A stretch of 64,000 nucleotides of DNA from positions 9,284 to 73,283 of the forward strand of contig CBFHNF010000013.1 of the NCBI GenBank assembly GCA_965657135.1, in the 5' to 3' direction. Below, in pieces: positions 36,527 to 45,616 of the stretch (position 1 is the first letter of the stretch; every line of letters starts with the position of its first letter). This stretch comes from HIMB11 sp965657135 (GTDB lineage: Bacteria > Pseudomonadota > Alphaproteobacteria > Rhodobacterales > Rhodobacteraceae). The notes below the pieces were generated by a model, which was not told where the DNA came from, did no database searches, and saw nothing but the letters and a program-made list of their open reading frames with translations. A program made the translations under genes and the position numbers.

Positions 36527-37129
36527 ATGGAGCTTCGGAAGTTGACATATTCACAGACAATTTTCGTTGTGAAAATCTTGCTTCCATTCGTGGCAATATT
36601 ACTAATCGTTGGTGTGTTTGCACTGTCGCGTGGCAAAAATGACCAAAGCAAATTGCCTTTTTCAATTAGCGAAATAAGCAATCGCTTGAAAGAACAAGTT
36701 GTTTCCAATCCACAATACATAGGTACAACGCAAAATGGCACAGAAGTCAGAGTGACCGCAGAGAAACTTGTTCCAGAGCAGGACGGGAGAAAATATACGA
36801 CGTTCCACAGCGTGCGTGCACAATTTCTTAGGGATCAATCAACGATTGGCGAAATTACAGCTGACCTAGCGACACTACAAAGTGCCACTGATGAGGTTGA
36901 ATTCAATGGAAATGTTATCATGACAGATAACAAAAAACGCCAAGTGCGCGCTGCATCACTGCAAGCAAACACAGATATGACGCGTGCAATTTTTGAGGGC
37001 CAGGTCACTTTATCCCAAGGCAAAAATAGGATTTCATCAACGCGACTGGAGATATCCCGCCAATCATCAAGCGCACCCAGTAGATTTGTTTTTACTGATC
37101 AGGTGAAGCTGCTATATATACCTGAGTGA
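36527..37129 (+). CDS. lptC: LPS export protein LptC
   Basis: 200 aa bitopic inner-membrane protein: one membrane helix (about 13-33, KILLPFVAILLIVGVFAL) then a periplasmic beta-jellyroll segment. Links the LptB2FG transporter with LptA in lipopolysaccharide export. Low sequence identity is normal for LptC; the call rests on topology and on the rnd-lptC-lptA-lptB order. Confidence 0.88.
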   Translation: MELRKLTYSQTIFVVKILLPFVAILLIVGVFALSRGKNDQSKLPFSISEISNRLKEQVVSNPQYIGTTQNGTEVRVTAEKLVPEQDGRKYTTFHSVRAQFLRDQSTIGEITADLATLQSATDEVEFNGNVIMTDNKKRQVRAASLQANTDMTRAIFEGQVTLSQGKNRISSTRLEISRQSSSAPSRFVFTDQVKLLYIPE

Positions 37130-37148
37130 AGAACGACTTGGACTTATC

Positions 37149-37631
37149 ATGACTTATCTGCGCACGATTTTGGTTTTAGTATTTTTGGCAACGTCTGCCC
37201 TTGGCCAAGACACAAGTGGACAGTTTGGGACATTGGCCGAAGATAGCGACAAACCGATCGAAGCGCAGGCCGACAAAATGGAAGTTGACGAGACAACTGG
37301 CCTTATTGAAATGTCTGGAAATGTCGAAATCATTCAAGGATCAACAACCCTTAGCGCTGATTTTGTACGCATCGAATATAATGACGAGCAAACAGACATT
37401 GAGACGGTTTTTGCAAATGGTTCAGTCTATTTGAAAAGCGCGGAAGACACTGCTCAAAGTGATGAAGCTATCTACAAGATAACCCAGAATATGATTTACC
37501 TAAACGGGAACGCAGTTTTACGACAAGGGGATAACTCACTAAACGCGGCCAACATTGAATTGAACACTGACACAGGTGTGTCGGTTATGACAGGTCGCGT
37601 GTCAACGACGCTATTGCCGAGGGGAAACTAG
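37149..37631 (+). CDS. lptA: LPS transport periplasmic protein LptA
   Basis: 160 aa with a Sec signal peptide (residues 1-19, ending SALGQ). The OstA/LptA_N domain is visible: PIEAQADKMEVDETTG, MSGNVEIIQGSTTLSADFV and YLNGNAVLRQGDN. It forms the periplasmic bridge for lipopolysaccharide. The stop is 2 bp before the TTG start of lptB. Confidence 0.92.
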   Translation: MTYLRTILVLVFLATSALGQDTSGQFGTLAEDSDKPIEAQADKMEVDETTGLIEMSGNVEIIQGSTTLSADFVRIEYNDEQTDIETVFANGSVYLKSAEDTAQSDEAIYKITQNMIYLNGNAVLRQGDNSLNAANIELNTDTGVSVMTGRVSTTLLPRGN

Positions 37632-37633
37632 AC

Positions 37634-38392
37634 TTGGCCAGCGTGACATTAAAAGACGTATCAACCGGTTCTGGGCTATCAATTAAGGGCCTGCGAAAAA
37701 GTTACAAAAAACGCGTTGTAATTCACGACGTCTCCATGGAGCTGCATCGTGGTGAAGTCGTGGCATTACTTGGTCCAAACGGCTCGGGAAAAACGACGAC
37801 GTTTTATTCAATCGCTGGACTGGTCAACCCAGATGGTGGGCAAGTGAAGGTCGACGGAGTGGATGCGACAATGTTGCCTATGTATCGCCGTGCGCGCCTT
37901 GGAATTGGCTATTTACCGCAAGAAGTATCCATTTTTCGTGGCTTAAGCGTGGAAGAAAACATCGCAGCAATTTTAGATGTATCAGAACCAGATCGGCATA
38001 CGCGTCGCGAGCGATTGGAAGAGTTGTTAGGGGACTTCACAATAGAACACCTGCGACGGACATCTGCGATTGCCCTGTCTGGGGGAGAACGGAGGCGTGT
38101 AGAAATTGCGCGTGCTATCGCAGCAAAGCCGAAGTATCTGCTGTTGGACGAACCCTTTGCTGGGGTTGATCCAATTTCTGTGAATGATATTCGCGATCTC
38201 GTCTCAGATCTGAAAACCCGGGGAATAGGCGTGTTGATCACCGATCACAATGTGCGAGAAACGCTAGAAATCGTAGATCGCGCTTATATCCTTCATGATG
38301 GTAAAGTGCTCATGTCAGGAACCGCAGAGGAAGTAGTTTCAGATGAAAACGTGAAGCGTGTTTATCTGGGTGATAACTTTAAGATCGTTTGA
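37634..38392 (+). CDS. lptB: LPS export ABC transporter ATP-binding protein
   Basis: 252 aa ATPase of the LptB2FG complex. Walker A GPNGSGKTT (about residue 51), YLPQEVSIFRGLSVEEN, signature LSGGERRRVEIAR and LLLDEPFAGVDP are diagnostic for LptB. Start codon is TTG at 37634 with GAGGGG about 9 bp upstream. In many alphaproteobacteria (Rhizobiales) rpoN follows lptB; here hpf follows directly. Confidence 0.95.
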   Translation: MASVTLKDVSTGSGLSIKGLRKSYKKRVVIHDVSMELHRGEVVALLGPNGSGKTTTFYSIAGLVNPDGGQVKVDGVDATMLPMYRRARLGIGYLPQEVSIFRGLSVEENIAAILDVSEPDRHTRRERLEELLGDFTIEHLRRTSAIALSGGERRRVEIARAIAAKPKYLLLDEPFAGVDPISVNDIRDLVSDLKTRGIGVLITDHNVRETLEIVDRAYILHDGKVLMSGTAEEVVSDENVKRVYLGDNFKIV

Positions 38393-38418
38393 TCTATCAA
38401 TAAATTTTGATCTTTAGG

Positions 38419-38448
38419 TTGACATGAGGCCCCTTCGTCGCCTTGTAT
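38419..38448 (+). promoter_or_regulatory. Candidate promoter of hpf-ptsN
   Basis: TTGACA at 38419-38424 and TTGTAT at 38443-38448 with an 18-bp spacer, in the 218-bp gap between lptB and hpf. The -35 is a perfect consensus; the -10 is fair. Leaves a leader of about 155 nt. Confidence 0.45.
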
Positions 38449-38540
38449 AAAGGGATAGAGAAATTTTCTAAGCGAGTCTTTTTGCTAGAAAATGGACTGC
38501 ATCGTCCCTAACTGTTCTCTATCATTTCCTGATACGGACG

Positions 38541-38582
38541 TCCACAACGCCCGCGCTGTTGTAATGCCTTTGGGCGCGTGGA
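38541..38582 (+). promoter_or_regulatory. Stem-loop in the hpf 5' leader
   Basis: TCCAC (38541-38545) pairs with GTGGA (38578-38582) and CGCCC (38548-38552) with GGGCG (38572-38576), giving a 10-bp interrupted stem with a 19-nt loop that ends 28 nt before the hpf ATG. No known element recognised. Confidence 0.4.
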
Positions 38583-38610
38583 TACTTCGTGAATAATTAT
38601 AGGAGTTACA

Positions 38611-39174
38611 ATGCGTTATCAAATTTCTGGAATCCATATCGATATCGGTCAAGCTTTGCAAACACATGTGAAAAACGAATTAAACGATGCGGTGACAAAA
38701 TACGCAGAGCGACCGACTGACGCCAATGTCGTTTTCTCGAAAAGTGGTCATGAATATGTATGTGAGACGACTATACACCTATCGACGGGTTTAACCGCAC
38801 AAGCAAAAGCATCAGATCCAGAAATTTACGCCGCATTTGATAGTTGTTGTGGAAAAATGGAGAAACAGCTTCGTCGCTATAAACGGCGATTAAAGGATCA
38901 TCATAAGGATCGCCCAAACCCAGTTGAACTTATGGAAGCTTCCTCGTATATCCTTGCCTCAGATGATGAGAACGAGGATTCGGAGCCAGATTCACTGCAA
39001 CCTATAATCATCGCTGAGATGGAAACAAAAATTCCCTCTATCTCAGTCGGCGAGGCGGTCATGCAGCTTGAATTGTCAGGGGCTTCGTTTTTGGTTTTTA
39101 AGAACGAGGGCAAACAGAGCGTAAATGTCGTTTATCGTCGAGATGACGGAAACGTTGGGTGGATAGAACCCTAA
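38611..39174 (+). CDS. hpf: Ribosome hibernation promoting factor, long form
   Basis: 187 aa. N-terminal RaiA/HPF domain (1-100; MRYQISGIHIDIGQAL, RYKRRLKDHHKD) binds the 30S decoding region; the C-terminal domain (about 130-187; SVGEAVMQLELSGASFLVF, VVYRRDDGNVGWIEP) drives 100S dimers in long HPFs. A strong AGGAG lies 8 bp upstream of the ATG. Active in slow growth or stationary phase. ptsN follows 38 bp downstream, a conserved pair. Confidence 0.94.
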   Translation: MRYQISGIHIDIGQALQTHVKNELNDAVTKYAERPTDANVVFSKSGHEYVCETTIHLSTGLTAQAKASDPEIYAAFDSCCGKMEKQLRRYKRRLKDHHKDRPNPVELMEASSYILASDDENEDSEPDSLQPIIIAEMETKIPSISVGEAVMQLELSGASFLVFKNEGKQSVNVVYRRDDGNVGWIEP

Positions 39175-39212
39175 AACCTATCCCTTATTACGCTTGGGAG
39201 TAAAAGTTTTCT

Positions 39213-39677
39213 ATGGAATTGTTTGATTTGTTAAAGCCTGAAGCGGTACGCGTAATCACTACCGCTTCTAGCAAGAAGCGACTATTGCAGAACGTAAGTG
39301 ATCTTGCACATAATGCTTATGGTTTTGAGCAAGGCCCAACATTAGAAGCACTATTGGAGCGTGAAGCTCTTGGCCCGACGGGTGTCGGCAATGGCGTAGC
39401 GCTTCCTCACGCACGCCTCGTTTGCGCAAATCATGTTTGTGGGACATTTATGCTTGTTGAAAAACCTGTTGAGTTTGGCGCGGCAGATCGACAACCCGTT
39501 GATATTGTTTTTACTCTTTTTGCACCGGAAAACGCCGGCGTAGAACATCTAAAGGCGTTAGCATTGGTGTCGCGCACACTTCGCGATCACAGTGTGTGTT
39601 CCAAGTTACGTGCCAATGCAGATGCTGGAACATTGTTTACAATTCTAACCGAAGCCTACAGAACTCAGGCGGCATAG
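39213..39677 (+). CDS. ptsN: PTS IIA-like nitrogen regulatory protein PtsN
   Basis: 154 aa EIIA-Ntr. The phospho-accepting His is in GVALPHARL (about residue 68). Receives phosphate from the NPr/EI-Ntr relay and controls potassium, carbon and nitrogen responses in relatives. The lptB-hpf-ptsN order is conserved. Shine-Dalgarno GGGAG at a slightly long distance from ATG 39213. Confidence 0.93.
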   Translation: MELFDLLKPEAVRVITTASSKKRLLQNVSDLAHNAYGFEQGPTLEALLEREALGPTGVGNGVALPHARLVCANHVCGTFMLVEKPVEFGAADRQPVDIVFTLFAPENAGVEHLKALALVSRTLRDHSVCSKLRANADAGTLFTILTEAYRTQAA

Positions 39678-39892
39678 TCCGAAAATTACTTTCTACAATC
39701 ACTGGATTGATACATAAGTGTAATTTAAAAAAGGGCAAAATTTAGCCGACATAGGGAGATTTATGTTCAGTAAACCCTATTAATTCCCATCTAAAGTGTC
39801 GGATTGTTCAAAATTTGGCATCAATCAGACCAAAGGCTATTTCATTCACAAGGTGATTGAACGGAGAAAAAACCAGACTGACGACATTAGAA

Positions 39893-40684
39893 TTACATAA
39901 GCGCGACAGACGGAGCCCTAACGATGAAGAACGGGTTTTCAAATTCTGCCTTACCGTAGATTAGCGGTTCGCGAGTTTTAAAATGCAGAACTTGCCCTCC
40001 GGCACCTAAAACCACCGCGTGTCCTGCGGCTGTGTCCCACTCCATAGTGCGACCAAGACGGGGATAAAAGTCAGCCTCTCCGGATGCAACTAGGCAAAAC
40101 TTAAGTGATGAACCTGCACTCATCATATCTTTGATTTTGTACTTTGAAATATAATCATCGGTCGCTTGGTCGCGATGTGATTTCGATGCGACAATTGTTA
40201 ATGCGGAGTTATCTGCTGTACTGACGCTCAATTTTTTAGTTTCACCGATTTGTCCAATTAAATGCGCACCCGTTTCTTCAACAGACTGTCCATCTGAATC
40301 CGTGTAAAACAAACGGCCTATCGCAGGTGCATATACGACACCCAAAGTCGGCGTCGCATTTTCAACAAGGGCAATGTTCACCGTGAATTCGCCTCGGCGT
40401 TTAATGAATTCTTTAGTTCCATCAAGCGGATCCACGATAAAAAATGTATCTGCGCTAGTTGCATGTGTATCTGCCTGCTCCTCAGTCACAAGGGCAATTT
40501 CCGGACAAGATGCATTTAGACCAGCGGCAATAATTGCATCAGCAGCCCGATCCGCTTTGGTCACAGGGCTATCGTCAGATTTAAAATCGATCTCGAAATC
40601 ATCTGAATTATAAATTTCCATGATTTCCTGACCTGCCTTAATCGCCAGATCACGCATTATTTTTGTTATGACAGGATAATCTAT
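39893..40684 (-). CDS. cysQ: 3'(2'),5'-bisphosphate nucleotidase CysQ, apparent ATA start
   Basis: Inositol-monophosphatase-fold enzyme removing phosphate from PAP/PAPS, a by-product of sulfate assimilation. Motifs: VTEEQADTH region (Glu), FIVDPLDGTKEFI (metal site) and MEWDTAAGHAVV (Asp). The first ATG is at 40657, with no Shine-Dalgarno, and would drop conserved residues. An AAAGGAG at 40692-40698 is 7 nt from the codon ATA at 40682-40684, which opens ATA-DYPVITKIMRDLAIKAG, aligned with the MDY start of homologs. I therefore set the start at ATA; 263 aa. If ATA is not used, the protein is 254 aa (39893-40657). Confidence 0.88.
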   Translation of the reverse strand: MDYPVITKIMRDLAIKAGQEIMEIYNSDDFEIDFKSDDSPVTKADRAADAIIAAGLNASCPEIALVTEEQADTHATSADTFFIVDPLDGTKEFIKRRGEFTVNIALVENATPTLGVVYAPAIGRLFYTDSDGQSVEETGAHLIGQIGETKKLSVSTADNSALTIVASKSHRDQATDDYISKYKIKDMMSAGSSLKFCLVASGEADFYPRLGRTMEWDTAAGHAVVLGAGGQVLHFKTREPLIYGKAEFENPFFIVRAPSVALM

Positions 40685-40698
40685 TTTGTGACTCCTTT

Positions 40699-41052
40699 AA
40701 ATTATGTTCCGCGCAACCGTAACTTAGAATACCCATTGAAGCTTACGTTTGCATTCATTTCCTTCGGACTAATTGTGCATTGTTATACAAATAAAGCTGT
40801 ATCAGATAGCTGTAGTGCCCCCGGGTAAATGAAAAATGCATACTTTGGAATCTCTTGACCAAGTTTAACAGCATTTTACAAATTAAATACGGCGATACAG
40901 AGGCATACAAGAGCTCCTGAATAGAAAATTCGTATTTGACGTCATTTGTCCACTTTAAGGTTGAATTCACGTTTCTCCATAAAAAAAATCAACTTTGTGT
41001 AAATATTACCGCGGTTTTTTGGCCGCCATGACTAAATCTATACCCGAGAGCG
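40699..41052 (+). other. AT-rich intergenic region upstream of dnaK
   Basis: About 350 bp between the cysQ leader and the dnaK promoter. A 71-codon frame on the minus strand (40755-40970) lacks a convincing Shine-Dalgarno or recognisable protein features, and I do not call it. No tRNA or known RNA element seen. A GC-rich palindromic patch (CCGCGG...GGCCGCC, about 41011-41028) lies just before the dnaK promoter. Confidence 0.5.
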
Positions 41053-41081
41053 CTTGCAGTTGTTAAACTGCCTGCCTATAT
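41053..41081 (+). promoter_or_regulatory. Candidate RpoH (heat-shock) promoter of dnaK
   Basis: CTTGCAG (41053-41059), a 15-bp spacer and CCTATAT (41075-41081) resemble the alphaproteobacterial RpoH consensus (CTTG...CYTATNT). It is about 110 bp upstream of the dnaK ATG, a typical arrangement. Confidence 0.55.
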
Positions 41082-41191
41082 ACCCGCTGTCGTGGTTCAA
41101 ACATTGTAAAAAATGTGGGCCTGACGACGCGGCGTCAACGCCAAAATGGGTTTTCATCGCAGAATATCGCCTAATTTCGAAAGGGATCAAA

Positions 41192-43102
41192 ATGGGAAAA
41201 GTTATTGGTATCGACCTAGGTACGACAAACAGCTGTGTTGCTATCATGGATGGCTCTCAACCTCGCGTTATTGAAAACGCAGAAGGCGCACGCACAACAC
41301 CATCAATTGTCGCATTTGCAAACGACGAACGTCTTGTTGGACAACCGGCAAAACGTCAGGCAGTCACGAATCCATCAAACACCGTATTCGGTGTGAAACG
41401 TTTGATTGGCCGCCGTGTTGACGATGCCGATTTGGCAAAAGACCTAAAGAACCTCCCCTACAGTGTTGTCAACGGTGGCAACGGAGACGCATGGGTTGAG
41501 GCACAAGGTGAAACATATTCACCTTCGCAAATTTCGGCGTTCACATTGCAAAAAATGAAAGAAACCGCGGAGAGCTATCTTGGTGAAGAAGTTACGCAGG
41601 CCGTCATTACTGTTCCTGCCTACTTCAACGACGCGCAGCGCCAAGCGACCAAAGATGCAGGTAAAATCGCAGGTCTAGAAGTTTTGCGCATCATCAACGA
41701 ACCAACCGCAGCTGCGCTGGCGTATGGTTTGGACAAAAAAGAAACAAAAACAATCGCAGTTTATGACCTTGGTGGTGGTACATTCGACGTGACCATCTTG
41801 GAAATCGATGATGGTTTGTTCGAGGTGAAATCCACCAATGGTGACACGTTCTTGGGTGGTGAAGACTTTGACATGCGCATTGTCAACTACCTTGCTGAAG
41901 AATTTAAAAAAGAAAATGGCGTCGATCTAACGCAAGATAAGATGGCTTTACAGCGGTTGAAAGAGGCTGCAGAAAAAGCGAAAATTGAATTGTCATCTGC
42001 AAGTCAAACTGAAATCAACCAACCGTTTATTTCTATGGATGGTGCATCAGGGCAGCCTCTACACTTAGTCTTGAAATTGACGCGTGCAAAATTGGAATCT
42101 TTGGTCGGTGATTTGATCAAAGCATCCATTAAACCATGTCAAGCAGCATTAAAGGATGCTGGGCTTTCAACATCAGACATAGACGAAGTCGTCTTAGTCG
42201 GTGGTATGACACGCATGCCGAAAGTCATGGAAGAAGTTTCCAAATTCTTCGGCAAAGAGCCACATAAAGGCGTCAACCCTGACGAAGTTGTTGCGATGGG
42301 CGCTGCAATTCAGGCTGGTGTTTTGCAGGGTGACGTAAAGGATGTCGTTCTACTAGACGTGACGCCTTTGTCACTTGGGATAGAAACTTTGGGCGGCGTT
42401 TTCACACGTCTCATCGATCGCAACACGACAATTCCAACGAAAAAATCTCAGGTTTTCTCTACCGCCGAAGACAATCAAAATGCTGTGACGATCCGCGTGT
42501 TCCAAGGGGAGCGCGAGATGGCCGCAGACAACAAAATCTTGGGCCAGTTTAACCTAGAGGATATTCCACCTGCGCCGCGTGGTATGCCACAAATCGAAGT
42601 GACGTTTGACATCGATGCAAACGGTATCGTGTCTGTTTCTGCGAAAGATAAAGGTACCGGTAAAGAACAAAATATCACGATCCAAGCATCAGGTGGATTA
42701 TCAGATGATGATATCGACCGCATGGTGCGCGAAGCAGAGGAAAATGCAGACGCAGACAAGGCACGCCGTGAATTGATCGAAGCCAAAAACCAAGCTGAAA
42801 GCTTGATCCATGCGACTGAAAAATCAATCGAAGAACACGGTGATAAGGTTGATCCTTCAACCGTGGAAGCAATTGAATTAGCGGTCGCTGCGCTGAAAGA
42901 TGAATTGGAAAATGAGAACGCCGATAAAATAAAATCAGGTATCCAAAACGTGACCGAAGCATCGATGCGTTTGGGAGAGGCGATTTACAAGGCCAGCCAA
43001 GAAGGCGACGATCAAAGTCCGATGGATATGGGGCAAGAAGATGGTGGGGATGACGACATTCTTGATGCAGACTTTGAAGACCTAGGCGACGACAAGCGCT
43101 AA
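41192..43102 (+). CDS. dnaK: Molecular chaperone DnaK (Hsp70)
   Basis: 636 aa. ATPase domain begins VIGIDLGTTNSCVAIMDG; YDLGGGTFDVTILE and VGGMTRMPKV are present; substrate domain about 390-510 and helical lid to the acidic C-terminus (DDDILDADFEDL). ATG 41192 is preceded by AAAGGGATCAAA; an in-frame start at 41054 would add 46 leader-derived residues and overlap the promoter. Works with DnaJ encoded 71 bp downstream and with GrpE elsewhere. Confidence 0.97.
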   Translation: MGKVIGIDLGTTNSCVAIMDGSQPRVIENAEGARTTPSIVAFANDERLVGQPAKRQAVTNPSNTVFGVKRLIGRRVDDADLAKDLKNLPYSVVNGGNGDAWVEAQGETYSPSQISAFTLQKMKETAESYLGEEVTQAVITVPAYFNDAQRQATKDAGKIAGLEVLRIINEPTAAALAYGLDKKETKTIAVYDLGGGTFDVTILEIDDGLFEVKSTNGDTFLGGEDFDMRIVNYLAEEFKKENGVDLTQDKMALQRLKEAAEKAKIELSSASQTEINQPFISMDGASGQPLHLVLKLTRAKLESLVGDLIKASIKPCQAALKDAGLSTSDIDEVVLVGGMTRMPKVMEEVSKFFGKEPHKGVNPDEVVAMGAAIQAGVLQGDVKDVVLLDVTPLSLGIETLGGVFTRLIDRNTTIPTKKSQVFSTAEDNQNAVTIRVFQGEREMAADNKILGQFNLEDIPPAPRGMPQIEVTFDIDANGIVSVSAKDKGTGKEQNITIQASGGLSDDDIDRMVREAEENADADKARRELIEAKNQAESLIHATEKSIEEHGDKVDPSTVEAIELAVAALKDELENENADKIKSGIQNVTEASMRLGEAIYKASQEGDDQSPMDMGQEDGGDDDILDADFEDLGDDKR

Positions 43103-43124
43103 ACAATTGACAAAAAAGTTCGTC

Positions 43125-43143
43125 GGCCTGTTGTAAACAGGTC
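43125..43143 (+). promoter_or_regulatory. Short hairpin between dnaK and dnaJ
   Basis: GGCCTGTT (43125-43132), loop GTA, AACAGGTC (43136-43143), one G-T wobble, no T-tract. Could stabilise or process the dnaKJ mRNA or lower readthrough into dnaJ; it is not a classic terminator. Confidence 0.35.
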
Positions 43144-43173
43144 GGCGTTGGTATTCCAAAGGAGGCGCAATCG

Positions 43174-44310
43174 ATGTCAAAAAAAGATTACTACGATGTG
43201 CTCGGAATCGAACGTGGCGCATCAGCTGACGAAATAAAGAAAGCGTTTCGCACAAAGGCAAAGGAATTACACCCTGACCGCAATGCCGACAACCCAAACG
43301 CAGAAGCGAAATTTAAGGAAGCAAACGAAGCCTACGATGTGTTAAAGGATGCCGATAAGAAGGCAGCCTATGATCGATATGGCCATGCGGCGTTTGAAGG
43401 TGGCATGGGTGGTGGACCACGACCAGGCCAAGGCGATTTTTCTAGCGCGTTTTCAGATGTGTTTGATGACCTATTTGGGGACTTCATGGGAGGAGGCGGT
43501 CGCGGAGGGGGACGAAATCGTGCAACCCGTGGCGCTGATTTGCGCTACAACCTTAGCATTTCGTTGGAAGAAGCATTTAATGGTCTTCAAAAAACCATAA
43601 ATGTTCCAACTTCTGTATCCTGCGAGATATGCAGCGGCAGCGGCGCGGAGGGTGGTTCTGAACCGGCTACTTGTCCCACATGTGCGGGGATGGGAAAAGT
43701 TCGCGCGACACAGGGCTTTTTCACTGTAGAACGTACATGCCCGACATGCTCTGGCGCGGGCCAAATTATTAAGAACCCATGCAAATCGTGTCAGGGTCAG
43801 GGCCGTAGAGAAAAAGACCGCGCATTAAGCGTGAATATTCCCGCAGGTGTCGAAACCGGGACTCGCATCCGTTTATCGGGAGAGGGTGAAGCGGGACTTC
43901 GCGGCGGCGGCACCGGCGATCTTTATATCTTTATCGAGGTCGACGATCACGAAATTTTCCAAAGAGATAGCATCAACCTTTATTGTCGTGTGCCCGTTTC
44001 AATGGTCACTGCTGCGCTTGGTGGTGACATAGAAGTGCCCTCAATTGATGGTGGGCGCAGTCGTGTCAAAGTGCCAATGGGCAGTCAATCAGGTCGACAA
44101 ATGCGTTTGCGCGGCAAAGGCATGCCAGCGATTCGATCAAATCAAACCGGCGATATGTTCATTGAGCTATCTGTTGAAACCCCCGTTAATTTGACGAGCA
44201 AACAAAAAGAGCTGTTGCGGGAATTCGAAGAACTATCTGAAGAAAACAGCCCTGAGAGTTCAAACTTTTTCTCATCGGTGAAGTCCTTTTGGGATTCGAT
44301 GAAGGGCTAA
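43174..44310 (+). CDS. dnaJ: Molecular chaperone DnaJ (Hsp40)
   Basis: 378 aa type I J protein. J domain with HPD in ELHPDRNADNP (about 31-41), Gly/Phe-rich linker (GGMGGGPRPGQG, GGGGRGGGRN), four zinc-finger repeats (CEICSGSG, CPTCAGMG, CPTCSGAG, CKSCQGQG) and C-terminal substrate domains. Stimulates DnaK ATPase. An AAAGGAGG Shine-Dalgarno precedes the ATG. Confidence 0.97.
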   Translation: MSKKDYYDVLGIERGASADEIKKAFRTKAKELHPDRNADNPNAEAKFKEANEAYDVLKDADKKAAYDRYGHAAFEGGMGGGPRPGQGDFSSAFSDVFDDLFGDFMGGGGRGGGRNRATRGADLRYNLSISLEEAFNGLQKTINVPTSVSCEICSGSGAEGGSEPATCPTCAGMGKVRATQGFFTVERTCPTCSGAGQIIKNPCKSCQGQGRREKDRALSVNIPAGVETGTRIRLSGEGEAGLRGGGTGDLYIFIEVDDHEIFQRDSINLYCRVPVSMVTAALGGDIEVPSIDGGRSRVKVPMGSQSGRQMRLRGKGMPAIRSNQTGDMFIELSVETPVNLTSKQKELLREFEELSEENSPESSNFFSSVKSFWDSMKG

Positions 44311-44331
44311 TTTGTTCAAAAAACCACATGG

Positions 44332-44354
44332 CTGGCCCAATTGGGCCAGTTTTT
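44332..44354 (+). terminator. Intrinsic terminator after dnaJ
   Basis: 18-bp perfect palindrome CTGGCCCAATTGGGCCAG (44332-44349) followed by five T. On the RNA a 7-bp GC-rich stem with AATT loop. Confidence 0.88.
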
Positions 44355-44440
44355 GCATGTAACACTGTAATCATTTTTCACAGTTTAGAAAGTAAACCAT
44401 TGTAAAAAGAGGTACACTCGCAAGCAATGTTCAAAATTCT

Positions 44441-45616
44441 TTAAAGTGCCTCGATTGCCATTGCGATACCTTGACCACCACCGATGCACATTGTGATCAA
44501 GGCTTTACCTCCGCCGATCCGTTCAAGTTCGTAAAGCGCCTTGAGCGTGATAATACACCCAGTCGCGCCAACTGGATGGCCAAGCGCAATCGCACCACCA
44601 TTTGGATTAACTTTTGCAGGATCGATACCCAAATCTTTGTTCACCGCCAACGCTTGCGCTGCAAAGGCTTCATTGCTTTCGATTACATCAAAATCTTGGA
44701 TCGAAAGGCCCGTCTTAGCCATCAGGTTTTGCACTGCAGGAATTGGTCCAATACCCATCACTTCTGGGCGAACACCTGCATGTGCATATCCAAGTACTCG
44801 TGCTTTTGGTTTCAAACCGGCTTTCTGTGCCGCGGATTCATGTGCTAAAACGATTGCAGCCGCACCATCATTGATGCCACTTGCATTTCCCGCCGTGACA
44901 GAGCCATCTTTAAGAAATACTGGGCGCAGACTGGCCAGTCCTTCTTGTGTTGTTGCTTTTGGATGTTCATCCCTTGCAAACGGAACCATCTCGCGCTTTA
45001 CCTTGACTTGAACAGGGGCAATTTGACTATCAAAATATCCCGCATCTATCGCTGCTGCTGCCCGGTTTTGTGATTCTAGTGCAAATGCGTCTTGAGCCTC
45101 TCGGGAAATGTCATGCTCTTTAGCAACATTTTCCGCAGTTACACCCATGTGACCTGTTCCAAATGGACAGTTCAATGCACCCAGCATCATATCCAGTGTG
45201 CGAATATCACCCATTTTTGCACCCCATCGTTGATCAGAAACGATATAGGGGGAACGGCTCATGTTTTCGGCACCACCAGCCAATGCAAATTCAGCGTCTC
45301 CTAACATCAATGACTGAACAGCTGAAACAAGAGCCTGCGCGCCCGATCCACATAGCCGATTCACATTCATTGCAGGTGTTGTGTCGGGAATACCCGCTTG
45401 CATCGCCGCCACGCGGCTAAGATACATATCTTTTGGTTCTGTATTAATCACATGACCAAACACGACATGACCAATCTGTTTGCCATCAACGCCAGAGCGT
45501 TCAAGCGCTGCTTTGGCCGCGACCGTGCCCAGTTCAATCGGGGGCGTCCCCGCCAAAGATCCGCCAAAGGTGCCGATTGCGGTCCGTGCACCATCAAGAA
45601 TTACGATATCGCTCAT
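44441..45616 (-). CDS. Acetyl-CoA C-acetyltransferase (thiolase)
   Basis: 391 aa thiolase. Catalytic Cys89 in NRLCGSGAQAL, His near 347 in ALGHPVGATG, and Cys near 377 in TMCIGGGQG. ATG 45616 (MSDIVILDGARTAIG) has CAGGAG 6 bp upstream; a longer frame to 45664 is not supported. Condenses two acetyl-CoA or cleaves 3-ketoacyl-CoA; PhaA/AtoB/BktB cannot be separated by sequence alone. No phaB neighbour is present, so a PHB-specific role is not evident. Confidence 0.92.
   Translation of the reverse strand: MSDIVILDGARTAIGTFGGSLAGTPPIELGTVAAKAALERSGVDGKQIGHVVFGHVINTEPKDMYLSRVAAMQAGIPDTTPAMNVNRLCGSGAQALVSAVQSLMLGDAEFALAGGAENMSRSPYIVSDQRWGAKMGDIRTLDMMLGALNCPFGTGHMGVTAENVAKEHDISREAQDAFALESQNRAAAAIDAGYFDSQIAPVQVKVKREMVPFARDEHPKATTQEGLASLRPVFLKDGSVTAGNASGINDGAAAIVLAHESAAQKAGLKPKARVLGYAHAGVRPEVMGIGPIPAVQNLMAKTGLSIQDFDVIESNEAFAAQALAVNKDLGIDPAKVNPNGGAIALGHPVGATGCIITLKALYELERIGGGKALITMCIGGGQGIAMAIEAL

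Noticed and set aside
40755..40970. 71-codon minus-strand frame upstream of dnaK
   Set aside because: No convincing Shine-Dalgarno, odd composition, no recognisable domain; expected by chance in AT-rich DNA.
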